Assembly: GCA_002685455.1 (NCBI GenBank)
Contig: NYXF01000115.1
Span: 1 to 8,790 of the forward strand
Source of the DNA: Porticoccus sp.
Lineage (GTDB): Bacteria > Pseudomonadota > Gammaproteobacteria > Pseudomonadales > Porticoccaceae
DNA: 8,790 nucleotides
Direction of reading: 5' to 3'
Part shown: one piece after another, positions 1-7,087 of the stretch
Numbering within the stretch: the first letter of the stretch is position 1
How the letters are laid out: each line of letters starts with the position of its first letter
Made by a program: the position numbers and the translations under genes
The notes under the pieces: generated by a model
Databases searched by the model: none
Told to the model about the DNA's origin: nothing
Seen by the model: only the letters and a program-made list of their open reading frames with translations

Positions 1-60
1 GTATCGCCACAGAATAAAACCATCGAATTGATAGAAAAAATACAAAATTTCTATTTTTGA
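1..60 (+). CDS. Possible C-terminal end of an unidentified protein (5' end outside window)
   Basis: Frame 1 is open from the first base to a TGA at 58-60 and would give 19 residues ending in IEKIQNFYF. The other two plus-strand frames close within the first 31 bases. The peptide is too short to identify. It would converge on the tRNA-Ser/slt transcript from the other strand. An inverted repeat (31-37 with 48-54) overlaps its end. An open stretch of 19 codons arises easily by chance, so this is a tentative call that needs the sequence to the left. Confidence 0.3.
   Translation, partial: VSPQNKTIELIEKIQNFYF
31..58 (+). terminator. Possible weak hairpin terminator at the left edge
   Basis: ATAGAAA at 31-37 pairs perfectly with TTTCTAT at 48-54 across a 10-base loop, and a short T run follows (55-58). 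The stem is almost all A-T and would overlap the end of the possible gene at 1-60. It could end transcription entering from the left. Such repeats occur by chance in DNA this AT-rich, so support is weak. No better terminator for the leftward tRNA/slt transcript is visible in 61-139. Confidence 0.22.
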
Positions 61-139
61 GTAAACTGTCAGTTGACATCAAGAATTCTTTCTAATTTAT
101 TTATGGCCGATAACTGAATTCATAATTTTCAACTCTTAA

Positions 140-229
140 TGGCGGAGAGAGTGGGATTCGAACCCACGATACGATCTCTCGTATACTCCCTTAGCAGGGG
201 AGCGCCTTCAGCCACTCGGCCACCTCTCC
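140..229 (-). tRNA. tRNA-Ser, anticodon GCU (reads AGC/AGU)
   Basis: The reverse strand folds into a complete class II tRNA. The seven-pair acceptor stem is GGAGAGG with UCUCUCC, the last pair being G-U. The anticodon stem CUCCC/GGGAG holds the loop CUGCUAA, so the anticodon is GCU (complement at 193-195). The long variable arm has a five-pair stem (AUACG/CGUAU), a hallmark of serine tRNAs, and the T arm is GUGGG-UUCGAAU-CCCAC. The discriminator base is G and the 3' CCA is encoded (140-142). Its 5' end lies 9 bases after the slt stop codon on the same strand, so it is either processed from the slt transcript or has a promoter inside the 3' end of slt. Confidence 0.97.
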
Positions 230-238
230 ATTTATCAA

Positions 239-2383
239 TTATGAATCTTCTGAGGCAGTTCCTCTCGCAAGATCATCTAGGATATTAAATTTATTATCTT
301 CTCTATTCAACAAAATTCGATAGAATTGAACATTTCTTAGGACATTTTTTACATAATATCTGGTCTCTTTAAAAGGGATTAATTCAATCCAGTCAAGAAC
401 ATTATCTGTGGTATTATTTTTGTTCCACTGTTTAATCCGATTTGGTCCCGCGTTATATGAACTAATAGCTCGTATATATGATCCATCAAACTCTTTAACT
501 AAATCAAATATATATCTACTTCCAAGCTGAACATTATAGGATGAATCCTCGAGTACTTTGTTCAGATCATATTTCAATTTTTCTTGCCTTGACAACATTT
601 TAGCTGTACTTGGCATAATTTGCATCATACCTATGGCGCCTGAGTAACTTACAGCTTCAGATGAGAACTCACTCTCCTGTCTGATTATAGAATAGATCAA
701 TTCTTTAGGTGAGTGTTTTGCTTCTTTTTCTCTGTCGTTTATGGGAAAATCAACTATTGGATACAAATGATTTATTTTTATTCTATCGACCCCTGTTTTT
801 TTTGCTATTTTTATTGAAGTTTGGGGTAAGTGTTTTAAATTAGCGAGATTTGCTAAGTAATTAGCATAATTATAATTTGTATCATCTTCAAAGACTTTAT
901 TAATGAATTTGGCTGCAAGGTATTTTTTGTCAATAGCAACAAGTAATTCAACTGCAATTATTTTCTCTAAATCCACATTCTCTTGTGGGTTTGGTTGATC
1001 ATAGTCATCTATGATGAGAAGAGATCTACTATTTCCATTCAATTTATTTAGTGAAATAAGTCCATAAAATGTATCACTGAATAAAGCCGATTCGCTGAGG
1101 TAGCGAATTTCTTCATCGGGATCTCCCAAGATAGAATAATTCTCAGCAATCCAATAGAGTGCCATGGACATATTTTCGTCTGATGGAGATAATTCATATA
1201 TTTTTTTGAAATGACTAGTTGATCTAAAGGTGTCATTAAATATACGTAACGAGATCCATCCTTTTAAAAATTCAAGATTTGAAAAGATTTGATTTTCTTC
1301 TGTATTCCTTAAACTCATAACTTCATAGGCTTCTCGATATTTTTTTTCTTTTATCAAAGAACGCCCAAGAATTTCAGCTTGTACACCCCATAATGTTGGA
1401 TTTTTTATAGTTAAAGTATTTTTGTATTTATTAAAATATTCATATGTTTTTTTCGTATTATTTTTTTTATTGAGCCAATTGATTTTTAAGTAGTGAAATG
1501 ATGAGTTATTTTGAAAATAGCTCTCAATTTTATAAAAATCTTTAGCTATTACATTTTTTTTATTTTTTAAATTTCTAGCAATAGTTGCAAGGCTTTCATA
1601 CTCAGCACCAATGAATTTCGATACTTCATTTATTTCATTTAAGTCTCCTAGATATAACATTCTGTCAAATCTTTTAATATTATCATCTCTTGATATGCAA
1701 ATATTACAATAATTAATAAAACTTTGTTTTGCTTCAGCTGTAAGTTTCATCATATGCCATGCGTTGTCATAGAATTTTTTTGCCTCTTTATATTCTTGAG
1801 ATTTAAATTTACTTATTGAGTAGGCTAAATAACCATCTCCACTTAATGGTGGAAACGTCTTAAAATAATCGACTACAAATGCATCCTCAATTGGACCCAT
1901 TATTATATAATTCTCAATTTTTTTCCTTATTTTTTCTGTGTCAGGCCAATCTTGATTATTCACAAGAAAATGGTGCATTTCAGATAATTCTGGCTTCGTT
2001 TCATTAGATCGGAGTAAATACCAGCTAATAATTTTATGTGTTAATACATTGGAGTAGTTATATTTTTTTACTAAGTTTGAAATTTCTTTATCAGAATATT
2101 TGTTATTATTTAAATTTTTAAAGATTTCATAAAATTCAGCATAGTCATCCTTGGTAATACTCATAATCTTCAAATTTTCTGCTTTATCTTTTGGTATGCT
2201 AAGATTTTCTCCGGTTAAAGCGTAATGAGTGGGTTTCAATAGAGGAAATAATTCTGTCTTGGCAAATGAATTAGATGAATAAAATAGAATAAATCCAATA
2301 AATAGAAAAAAAAGAATACTCGCCATTTGAAAAACCGAATAAGTGCAGGTGAAATAAAATTTGTTTAGATTTTTTAAGTGCAT
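239..2383 (-). CDS. slt: Soluble lytic murein transglycosylase (Slt70-like), secreted
   Basis: This 714-residue protein is a periplasmic lytic transglycosylase, which cleaves the MurNAc-GlcNAc bond of peptidoglycan and leaves 1,6-anhydro-MurNAc ends. The N-terminus has a hydrophobic stretch (about residues 21-35) ending SSNSFA-K, which looks like a signal peptide cut near residue 41. Residues of about 50-540 are rich in Lys, Asn and aromatic residues and probably form the alpha-helical superhelix of Slt70 relatives. The C-terminal SLT domain is clear: IIRQESEF with catalytic Glu570, then GAIGMMQIMPSTAK, then SSYNAGPNR (about 641-649). Length is normal for the family. No Shine-Dalgarno precedes Met1; Met20 is an alternative start that would give a more compact signal peptide, but without its basic residues. 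The stop is TAA, 9 bases before tRNA-Ser. The gene is divergent from dapA. The superhelix part was recognised by character only, not by motif. Confidence 0.93.
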   Translation of the reverse strand: MHLKNLNKFYFTCTYSVFQMASILFFLFIGFILFYSSNSFAKTELFPLLKPTHYALTGENLSIPKDKAENLKIMSITKDDYAEFYEIFKNLNNNKYSDKEISNLVKKYNYSNVLTHKIISWYLLRSNETKPELSEMHHFLVNNQDWPDTEKIRKKIENYIIMGPIEDAFVVDYFKTFPPLSGDGYLAYSISKFKSQEYKEAKKFYDNAWHMMKLTAEAKQSFINYCNICISRDDNIKRFDRMLYLGDLNEINEVSKFIGAEYESLATIARNLKNKKNVIAKDFYKIESYFQNNSSFHYLKINWLNKKNNTKKTYEYFNKYKNTLTIKNPTLWGVQAEILGRSLIKEKKYREAYEVMSLRNTEENQIFSNLEFLKGWISLRIFNDTFRSTSHFKKIYELSPSDENMSMALYWIAENYSILGDPDEEIRYLSESALFSDTFYGLISLNKLNGNSRSLLIIDDYDQPNPQENVDLEKIIAVELLVAIDKKYLAAKFINKVFEDDTNYNYANYLANLANLKHLPQTSIKIAKKTGVDRIKINHLYPIVDFPINDREKEAKHSPKELIYSIIRQESEFSSEAVSYSGAIGMMQIMPSTAKMLSRQEKLKYDLNKVLEDSSYNVQLGSRYIFDLVKEFDGSYIRAISSYNAGPNRIKQWNKNNTTDNVLDWIELIPFKETRYYVKNVLRNVQFYRILLNREDNKFNILDDLARGTASEDS

Positions 2384-2398
2384 TGATTTATTTTTATA

Positions 2399-2460
2399 AA
2401 ATTGTATTTATTGTTAATTATTGATATATTAATATTAAATAACGACATTGGAAATAAATT
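2399..2460 (+). promoter_or_regulatory. Divergent slt/dapA spacer with possible dapA promoter and weak RBS
   Basis: The 77-base region between the two divergent starts (2384-2460) is nearly all A and T and must hold control elements for both genes. For dapA, TTGTAT (2402-2407) is 17 bases from TATATT (2425-2430), and TTGTTA (2411-2416) is 16 bases from TATTAA (2433-2438). Either pair could serve as -35/-10. GGAA at 2450-2453 is the likely weak ribosome binding site, 7 bases before the dapA ATG. Sequence this AT-rich gives many false -10 matches, so the exact promoter is uncertain. Confidence 0.3.
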
Positions 2461-3336
2461 ATGTTTAGTGGTTCTATTACAGCATTAGTAACTCCTTTTA
2501 AGGATGATAACTCTATAGATGAAACCAGTCTAATAAAACATATTAACTGGCAAATTGAACAGGGAACAAATGGTTTAGTTCCTGTTGGAACTACGGGAGA
2601 ATCACCTACATTATCTCATGCAGAACATAAAAAGGTTGTAGAAATTTGTATAGACGCTGTTTCAAATCGTGTTCCTATTATTGCGGGTGCGGGCTCAAAT
2701 AATACCGACGAAGCAATCGATTTTATACAACATGCCTCTTCTGTAGGTGCTAATGCAGCACTTGTTGTCACTCCATACTATAACAAACCTACCCAAGAAG
2801 GTTTATATGCACATTTCAAAAAATTAAATGATATTTCGCAAATCCCAATCATTATATATAATATACCAGGAAGATGTGTAGTCGATATGTCAGTTGAAAC
2901 TTTATCTAGACTAGCAAAATTAGACAAAATAATTGGAATTAAGGATGCAACAGCTGACATCTCGCGGGTAAGCTTGCAACGCCATAGTTTAGGTCAAGAT
3001 TTTATCCAATTATCAGGTGAAGACATGACTTCACTTGCTTTAATGGCTCATGGTGGTCATGGCTGTATATCCGTTACATCAAACATTGCTCCAAAGCTTT
3101 GCTCAGATTTTCAATTGGCTTGTGGGCAAAAAAATTATATTGAAGCACTCAAAATACAAGATAAATTAACACCACTTCACCAGGCCTTGTTTATAGAAAC
3201 AAGTCCTGCTCCTGTTAAATATGGTATGAGTATATTAGGATTTTGTAGCGAATCTGTCAGACTGCCTTTAGTCAAGATAATGGATGGAACAAAAAAAGCA
3301 GTAAAAGAAGCGATGGTTTTCGCAGAGCTTATCTAA
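2461..3336 (+). CDS. dapA: 4-hydroxy-tetrahydrodipicolinate synthase
   Basis: This cytoplasmic enzyme condenses pyruvate with aspartate-4-semialdehyde, the first committed step to diaminopimelate (cell wall) and lysine. At 291 residues it is the usual length. It has the (beta/alpha)8 aldolase fold signatures: PVGTTGESPT (41-50, with Thr44 and Thr45), TPYYNKP (Tyr107), IIYNIPGR (Tyr133, Arg138) and IIGIKDAT with the Schiff-base Lys161. These positions match the numbering of the E. coli enzyme, so the active site is intact and no indel precedes it. The start ATG has a weak GGAA upstream, and the protein begins MFSGSITALVTPF as expected. The gene is 12 bases before smpB and likely co-transcribed with it. 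DapA beside an SLT gene on one side and smpB on the other is a recurring alphaproteobacterial arrangement. Confidence 0.97.
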   Translation: MFSGSITALVTPFKDDNSIDETSLIKHINWQIEQGTNGLVPVGTTGESPTLSHAEHKKVVEICIDAVSNRVPIIAGAGSNNTDEAIDFIQHASSVGANAALVVTPYYNKPTQEGLYAHFKKLNDISQIPIIIYNIPGRCVVDMSVETLSRLAKLDKIIGIKDATADISRVSLQRHSLGQDFIQLSGEDMTSLALMAHGGHGCISVTSNIAPKLCSDFQLACGQKNYIEALKIQDKLTPLHQALFIETSPAPVKYGMSILGFCSESVRLPLVKIMDGTKKAVKEAMVFAELI

Positions 3337-3348
3337 GGCATTTATTTA

Positions 3349-3813
3349 ATGCCTGAAAAAAATAGCAAAATTTTAGCACAAAATAGAAAAGCGAGATATA
3401 ACTTCGAGATATTAGACACTTTAGAAGCTGGGATTATATTAACAGGTTCTGAGGTGAAATCTCTAAGATCAAGCAAAGTTAATATTACTGATACTTATGC
3501 GGCATCCGAAAAGGATGAAATTTTAATTCACAATTTACATATTGATGAGTATAAAAATAGTAACCAATCAAAACATAATCCACGGCGTATAAAAAAATTA
3601 TTACTTCACAAAAGAGAAATAAAAAAAATACAAGGTTTAGTTGATCAAAAAGGTCTTACCATAATACCCCTTAAAATATATTTTAATAGTACTGGTATCG
3701 CGAAATTACAGATAGCAATAGCTCGGGGAAAGAAAATTTTCGATAAGCGTGAAACAGAAAAGCAAAGAGATTGGGATAGAAGTAAGCAGAGATTAATGAA
3801 AAATAATCTATAA
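3349..3813 (+). CDS. smpB: SsrA-binding protein SmpB (trans-translation)
   Basis: SmpB binds tmRNA and brings it to stalled ribosomes, where its C-terminal tail sits in the empty mRNA channel during trans-translation. The 154-residue product has the family signatures in order: NRKARYNFEILDTLEAGI (12-29), LTGSEVKSLR (31-40), HNPRRIKKLLLHKREI in the middle, and the basic tail ARGKKIFDKRETEKQRDWD (125-143) with conserved Gly127, Lys128, Lys129 and Trp142. The position of E. coli His136 is Phe131 here, a conservative aromatic change. Only a weak AAGG (3335-3338, overlapping the dapA stop) precedes the start, so translation may be coupled to dapA. The tmRNA gene itself is not in the window. Confidence 0.96.
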   Translation: MPEKNSKILAQNRKARYNFEILDTLEAGIILTGSEVKSLRSSKVNITDTYAASEKDEILIHNLHIDEYKNSNQSKHNPRRIKKLLLHKREIKKIQGLVDQKGLTIIPLKIYFNSTGIAKLQIAIARGKKIFDKRETEKQRDWDRSKQRLMKNNL

Positions 3814-3831
3814 TTTGCTATTTTTATGATT

Positions 3832-3866
3832 TTTACATTGCTTATTTGGCTAAATATATATAATTA
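3832..3866 (+). promoter_or_regulatory. Candidate sigma-70-type promoter for rpoZ
   Basis: TTTACA (3832-3837, five of six matches to TTGACA) is followed after 17 bases by TATATA (3855-3860). A perfect TATAAT overlaps at 3859-3864, but at 21 bases from that -35 the spacing is poor. The site lies in the 77-base gap after smpB and about 30 bases before the rpoZ start, leaving room for a short leader with the strong Shine-Dalgarno. This is the best promoter-like sequence in the window, though the high AT content calls for caution. Confidence 0.42.
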
Positions 3867-3876
3867 TTACAACAGC

Positions 3877-3882
3877 AAGGAG
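3877..3882 (+). promoter_or_regulatory. Strong Shine-Dalgarno of rpoZ
   Basis: AAGGAG sits 8 bases before the rpoZ ATG. It is the only near-consensus ribosome binding site in the window and fixes the rpoZ start. Most neighbouring genes have weak sites or none visible. Confidence 0.85.
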
Positions 3883-3890
3883 ATTTATTA

Positions 3891-4295
3891 ATGGCAAGAG
3901 TCACAGTTGAAGATTGTATTGAAAAAGTAGCGAACCGATTTGATTTAGTTTTAGTAGCAAGCCATCGTGCTAGAATGATAGCTGGAGGCGCTGAAATCAC
4001 TATACCTAAGGATAATGATAAGGACCCAGTTGTTGCATTAAGGGAAATTGCTGATAGTCAAGTTACACCGGAGGATCTTCGGGAAGAGCTTATACATTCA
4101 CTTCAGAAACATGTGGAAGTTGACGAACCAGAAGATGATGCCGCTCCATCAGTAGAACCTCTAGATACAAATATCTTTGGTGATAATGTCGATCAGATTG
4201 AAGAAGATAGTGAAAGAATGTCCGAGGAAGAGTTGCTAAGGGGTATGGAAAAAGCTATTGCTGCAGATAGCGGTTATAAACCTCCGAGGATTTAA
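3891..4295 (+). CDS. rpoZ: DNA-directed RNA polymerase omega subunit
   Basis: Omega is the small RNA polymerase subunit that helps fold and hold beta' and, in proteobacteria, completes ppGpp binding site 1. The 134-residue product begins [17 protein letters not shown] and continues with [27 protein letters not shown] (41-55) and LIHSLQKH, the full conserved omega core in about the first 75 residues. The N-terminal Ala2-Arg3-Val4 (MAR motif) is the part that contacts ppGpp in known structures. A long acidic tail follows (about 76-134, rich in Glu and Asp, with [11 protein letters not shown]), as is usual in Alphaproteobacteria. The start is set by a strong AAGGAG. The gene precedes rsh by 67 bases and has its own candidate promoter. 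A hairpin overlapping its stop could partly insulate it from rsh. Confidence 0.97.
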   Translation: MARVTVEDCIEKVANRFDLVLVASHRARMIAGGAEITIPKDNDKDPVVALREIADSQVTPEDLREELIHSLQKHVEVDEPEDDAAPSVEPLDTNIFGDNVDQIEEDSERMSEEELLRGMEKAIAADSGYKPPRI

Positions 4296-4302
4296 TTTTT
4301 TT
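4277..4302 (+). terminator. Weak intrinsic-terminator-like hairpin at the rpoZ stop
   Basis: TAAACCT (4277-4283) can pair with AGG-A-TTTA (4287-4294) around a three-base CCG loop with one bulged A, and seven T residues follow (4296-4302). The stem includes the last codons and stop of rpoZ. The pairing is short and mostly A-T, so at best it would end part of the transcription from the rpoZ promoter. Confidence 0.3.
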
Positions 4303-4303
4303 A

Positions 4304-4342
4304 TTTAACTTTTCACCTACTATAAATATAATACTATATAAT
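4304..4342 (+). promoter_or_regulatory. Candidate promoter(s) for rsh with two TATAAT boxes
   Basis: Two perfect TATAAT hexamers lie 10 bases apart, at 4327-4332 and 4337-4342, in the 67-base gap before rsh. TTTAAC at 4304-4309 is 17 bases upstream of the first and could act as a poor -35 (three of six matches). No good -35 is visible for the second. Either start would give a leader of only about 15-30 bases before the rsh ATG at 4363. The AT-rich setting makes chance matches likely. Confidence 0.35.
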
Positions 4343-4362
4343 CTATATTTTATGGTATTTAA

Positions 4363-6489
4363 ATGCTAACTGAAAATCAGCTAATTGATAGTATTTGCGA
4401 ATATAATCCCTCGACAAACAAAGTTTTAATAAATAAAGCTTTTAGTTTAGCTGAGAATGCTCATCAGAATCAAAAAAGAATATCAGGTGATCCTTATATC
4501 TCACATCCATTAGAAGTAGCAAAAATTCTGACAGAATATAAGCTTGATGATTCAACAATTATTACTGCTCTTTTGCATGATACAATTGAAGATACTGATT
4601 TAACGCTTGGCGAGGTTAAAAAACAGTTTGGAGCTGAAATAGCAGATTTAGTCGATGGTCTAACTAAAATTGGGAAATTAAATTTATTTACTAAAGAAGC
4701 TGAGCAGGCTGAAAATTTTCGAAAACTTATTTTGGCAATGTCAAATGATGTTCGCGTATTGATTGTAAAGCTGGCAGATAGATTACATAATATGCGTACT
4801 ATTAATTACTTACCCCAAGACAAAAGATTAGTTATTGCAAAAGAAACTATTGAAATTTATGCACCACTCTCCGGTAGACTAGGTATTCAGTCTTTAAAGG
4901 AAGAACTTGAAGAATTATCTTTTGAAGTCATAAATTCAAAAGCGCGAAAGGTAATATTAGAAAAACTTCATTCTCTTGCATCCGACTCGAGTAAGTTGAT
5001 CTCAGGAATACAAAAAGAATTATCAAAAGAAATTTTAAAGCATAAAATAAAATTTTCAATTGAGGGCAGAGAAAAGAAGCCATATTCAATTTGGCATAAG
5101 ATGGAGAGGAAATCAATCTCACTCGAGCAACTATCTGATATTTATGGGTTTCGAATAATTTTAAATTCTATAGATGATTGTTATAGAATTATTGGTATTG
5201 TACACCAAAAATGGAATGCAATACCGGGTAGGTTTAAAGATTATATATCAACTCCAAAAATAAATGATTATCAATCTATACATACAACCATTTTAGGTCC
5301 AGAGAATAATAGAATAGAATTACAAATTCGAACAAGTGATATGCACGATGTTGCGGAAAGGGGGGTTGCAGCACATAGAAATTATAAAGATAAGAGTTTA
5401 GATAAAGAAAAACATACTTACCCTTGGTTAGAAGATTTGTTAGAAATGTTAGAGCAGGGGGAAAGTTCAGAAGATTTTCTTGAAAATACAAAATTAGAGT
5501 TATTTCAAGATCAAGTTTTTTGCTTTACACCAAAAGGTAGAATTATTGCTTTGCCGCCTCGTGCTACGCCAATTGATTTTGCATTTGAGGTTCATACGGA
5601 TATTGGAATGAAGTGTATTGGTTGCAGAGTTAACGGTATTAATTCACCCCTCTATACAGAACTACTAAATGGGGATGAAATACAAATAATTACCGATGAA
5701 AAATCTCTCCCTCCAATGGCTTGGGAAAAAATTGCCATGACTGGAAAAGCTAAATTAGCAATAAGAAGAATTAATAAGGAAAAAATCAAGAATCAGTATT
5801 CAGAATTAGGTAAAGAAATATTAGATAAGCATATTAAAGTTTATGCAAAAGTAAAAAAGATAGATGACATGAAGGATTTTTGTTCAAGGTTTGGATTAAA
5901 CTCAATTGATGATTTTTATAGCAAGGTTGGTAGGGGCGAAATCAATCACGAAATGATACTAAAAGCATTTGCTAAATTAAAGATTATAGATAATTCTGAA
6001 GAAATGAATTTAGAGAATGATATTCAGGTCAATGGATTAAGCATTCCTGTTCGAGGTTTTGATAGGAATATTCCTTTTAGATTTGCTGAAGATAGCAGGG
6101 TAGTCCCTGGAGATAAGATCTTTGGGATATTAGATAGCGACTCTGGTATCATAATATATTCCAAACAGTCTAAGAATCTGAATAAACACGGTAAAGATGT
6201 CAATTCATATATAGATTTAACTTGGGATATAGACAATAGTTTAACAGAAAGATTTACAGCAAGAATAATGATTGACTGTAAGAATCAAGTTGGTGCTTTG
6301 GCAAAAATATCAAGAGCAATTGGGCTATCAAACGCAAATATTGAGAACCTAAAATTAGTTTCACGATCAAGTGATTTTTACAAGTTGGATATAGATCTTG
6401 GTGTTTATAATCTGTCGCATTTGAATCTCATGATTAGCTCAGTTAGAAAGCTTCCAGTTGTACACAGAGTTGTAAGAGTTATGGATTAA
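4363..6489 (+). CDS. rsh: Bifunctional (p)ppGpp synthetase/hydrolase, RelA/SpoT family
   Basis: This 708-residue cytoplasmic enzyme should make (p)ppGpp from ATP and GTP/GDP and hydrolyse it, driving the stringent response. The HD hydrolase domain (about 25-155) is intact: RISGDPYISHP (Arg39, His48), LLHDTIEDT (His72, Asp73, Glu76, Asp77) and KLADRLHNMRT (Asp139, Asn143). The synthetase domain (about 234-345) has GREKKPYSIWHKM, LSDIYGFRII (Asp259), GRFKDYISTPK and IELQIRT (Glu319). RFKD at 290-293 is the RXKD form typical of bifunctional enzymes, not the EXDD of RelA. A TGS domain (about 385-446) and helical region follow, and an ACT domain (about 631-706) ends the protein. The module between them keeps VVPGDKIFGI but lacks its cysteines and histidine (Asp577-Ser578, Tyr599, Ser603 instead). 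No Shine-Dalgarno is visible, but the N-terminus matches the family start. pyrE follows 14 bases later. Only one such gene is in this window. Confidence 0.95.
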   Translation: MLTENQLIDSICEYNPSTNKVLINKAFSLAENAHQNQKRISGDPYISHPLEVAKILTEYKLDDSTIITALLHDTIEDTDLTLGEVKKQFGAEIADLVDGLTKIGKLNLFTKEAEQAENFRKLILAMSNDVRVLIVKLADRLHNMRTINYLPQDKRLVIAKETIEIYAPLSGRLGIQSLKEELEELSFEVINSKARKVILEKLHSLASDSSKLISGIQKELSKEILKHKIKFSIEGREKKPYSIWHKMERKSISLEQLSDIYGFRIILNSIDDCYRIIGIVHQKWNAIPGRFKDYISTPKINDYQSIHTTILGPENNRIELQIRTSDMHDVAERGVAAHRNYKDKSLDKEKHTYPWLEDLLEMLEQGESSEDFLENTKLELFQDQVFCFTPKGRIIALPPRATPIDFAFEVHTDIGMKCIGCRVNGINSPLYTELLNGDEIQIITDEKSLPPMAWEKIAMTGKAKLAIRRINKEKIKNQYSELGKEILDKHIKVYAKVKKIDDMKDFCSRFGLNSIDDFYSKVGRGEINHEMILKAFAKLKIIDNSEEMNLENDIQVNGLSIPVRGFDRNIPFRFAEDSRVVPGDKIFGILDSDSGIIIYSKQSKNLNKHGKDVNSYIDLTWDIDNSLTERFTARIMIDCKNQVGALAKISRAIGLSNANIENLKLVSRSSDFYKLDIDLGVYNLSHLNLMISSVRKLPVVHRVVRVMD

Positions 6490-6503
6490 AACAGAGGTAA
6501 ACG

Positions 6504-7085
6504 ATGCAACACGACGAAATCTTAAATAAATTTATGGAAGCTGAGGCTCTATTGGAAGGACATTTTATATTAAGTTCAGGCTTGCACTCTGCTAAATATA
6601 TTCAATGTGCAAGAGTTATGATGCATCCAGAAATTGCGTATATGCTATGCCAGGCCCTAGTAAAAAAAATCAAAGAAAAAATTAATAATATTGAAGTTGT
6701 TGCTTCACCTGCAATGGGGGGTGTTATTGTTGGCTACGAAATTGCAAGGCAGTTAGGTGTACCTGCTGTTTTCTTTGAGAGAGTAGAAGGTAAATTTTGT
6801 TTACGAAGAGGCTTTAACATAAGTCGCAATGCCAGATGCCTTATGGTAGAAGATATTATCACTACAGGTTTATCCTCTCGAGAGTGTATATCAGCAATTA
6901 AGGATTATAGTAATAATGTCATTGGTGCTACTTGTCTAGTAGATAGATCAATGGGTAATGCAGATTTAGGGGTTGAGCTTGTGTCGCTAACTCAACTTAA
7001 AATTGAAACATACAAAAAACAAGATATTCCTAAGTGGCTAGAAGCAATCCCTGTTACAAAACCCGGAAGTAGAGATCTAAAATAA
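6504..7085 (+). CDS. pyrE: Orotate phosphoribosyltransferase
   Basis: PyrE joins orotate and PRPP to give orotidine 5'-monophosphate and pyrophosphate, the fifth step of pyrimidine synthesis. The 193-residue product has GHFILSSGLHSAKY (19-32), the loop ASPAMGGVIVGYEIARQLGV (67-86), FFERVEGKFCLRRGF (Lys97, Arg101, Arg102) and the PRPP-binding motif CLMVEDIITTGLSSRE (112-127, Glu116-Asp117 and Thr120-Thr121-Gly122). The GLSSRE form of the loop and the overall length match the subtype found in Alphaproteobacteria and Cyanobacteria. A good Shine-Dalgarno (AGAGGT, 6493-6498) precedes the ATG. It lies 14 bases after rsh and 2 bases before pdxJ, so it is probably part of the same transcript. Confidence 0.95.
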   Translation: MQHDEILNKFMEAEALLEGHFILSSGLHSAKYIQCARVMMHPEIAYMLCQALVKKIKEKINNIEVVASPAMGGVIVGYEIARQLGVPAVFFERVEGKFCLRRGFNISRNARCLMVEDIITTGLSSRECISAIKDYSNNVIGATCLVDRSMGNADLGVELVSLTQLKIETYKKQDIPKWLEAIPVTKPGSRDLK

Positions 7086-7087
7086 AA

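Noticed and set aside
65..117. Short repeats near the tRNA: AACTGTCAGTT-like inverted repeat and two GAATTC sites
   Set aside because: The inverted repeat leaves a one-base loop and cannot form a useful hairpin; two six-base sites in AT-rich DNA are not evidence of an attachment site, and no integrase or tRNA-fragment duplication is present.
2426..2435. Perfect 10-base palindrome ATATTAATAT in the slt/dapA spacer, a possible operator
   Set aside because: It is made only of A and T within an almost pure A/T region, where such palindromes are expected by chance, and no second copy is seen.
3739..3741. Phe131 of SmpB where E. coli has the functional His136
   Set aside because: Other aromatic residues are found at this position in functional SmpB proteins, so Phe is a mild variant and not a sign of lost function.
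6837..6884. PyrE PRPP motif ends TTGLSS and not TTGGS
   Set aside because: The GLSSRE form is, to my knowledge, standard for the alphaproteobacterial/cyanobacterial subtype, so it is not unusual here.
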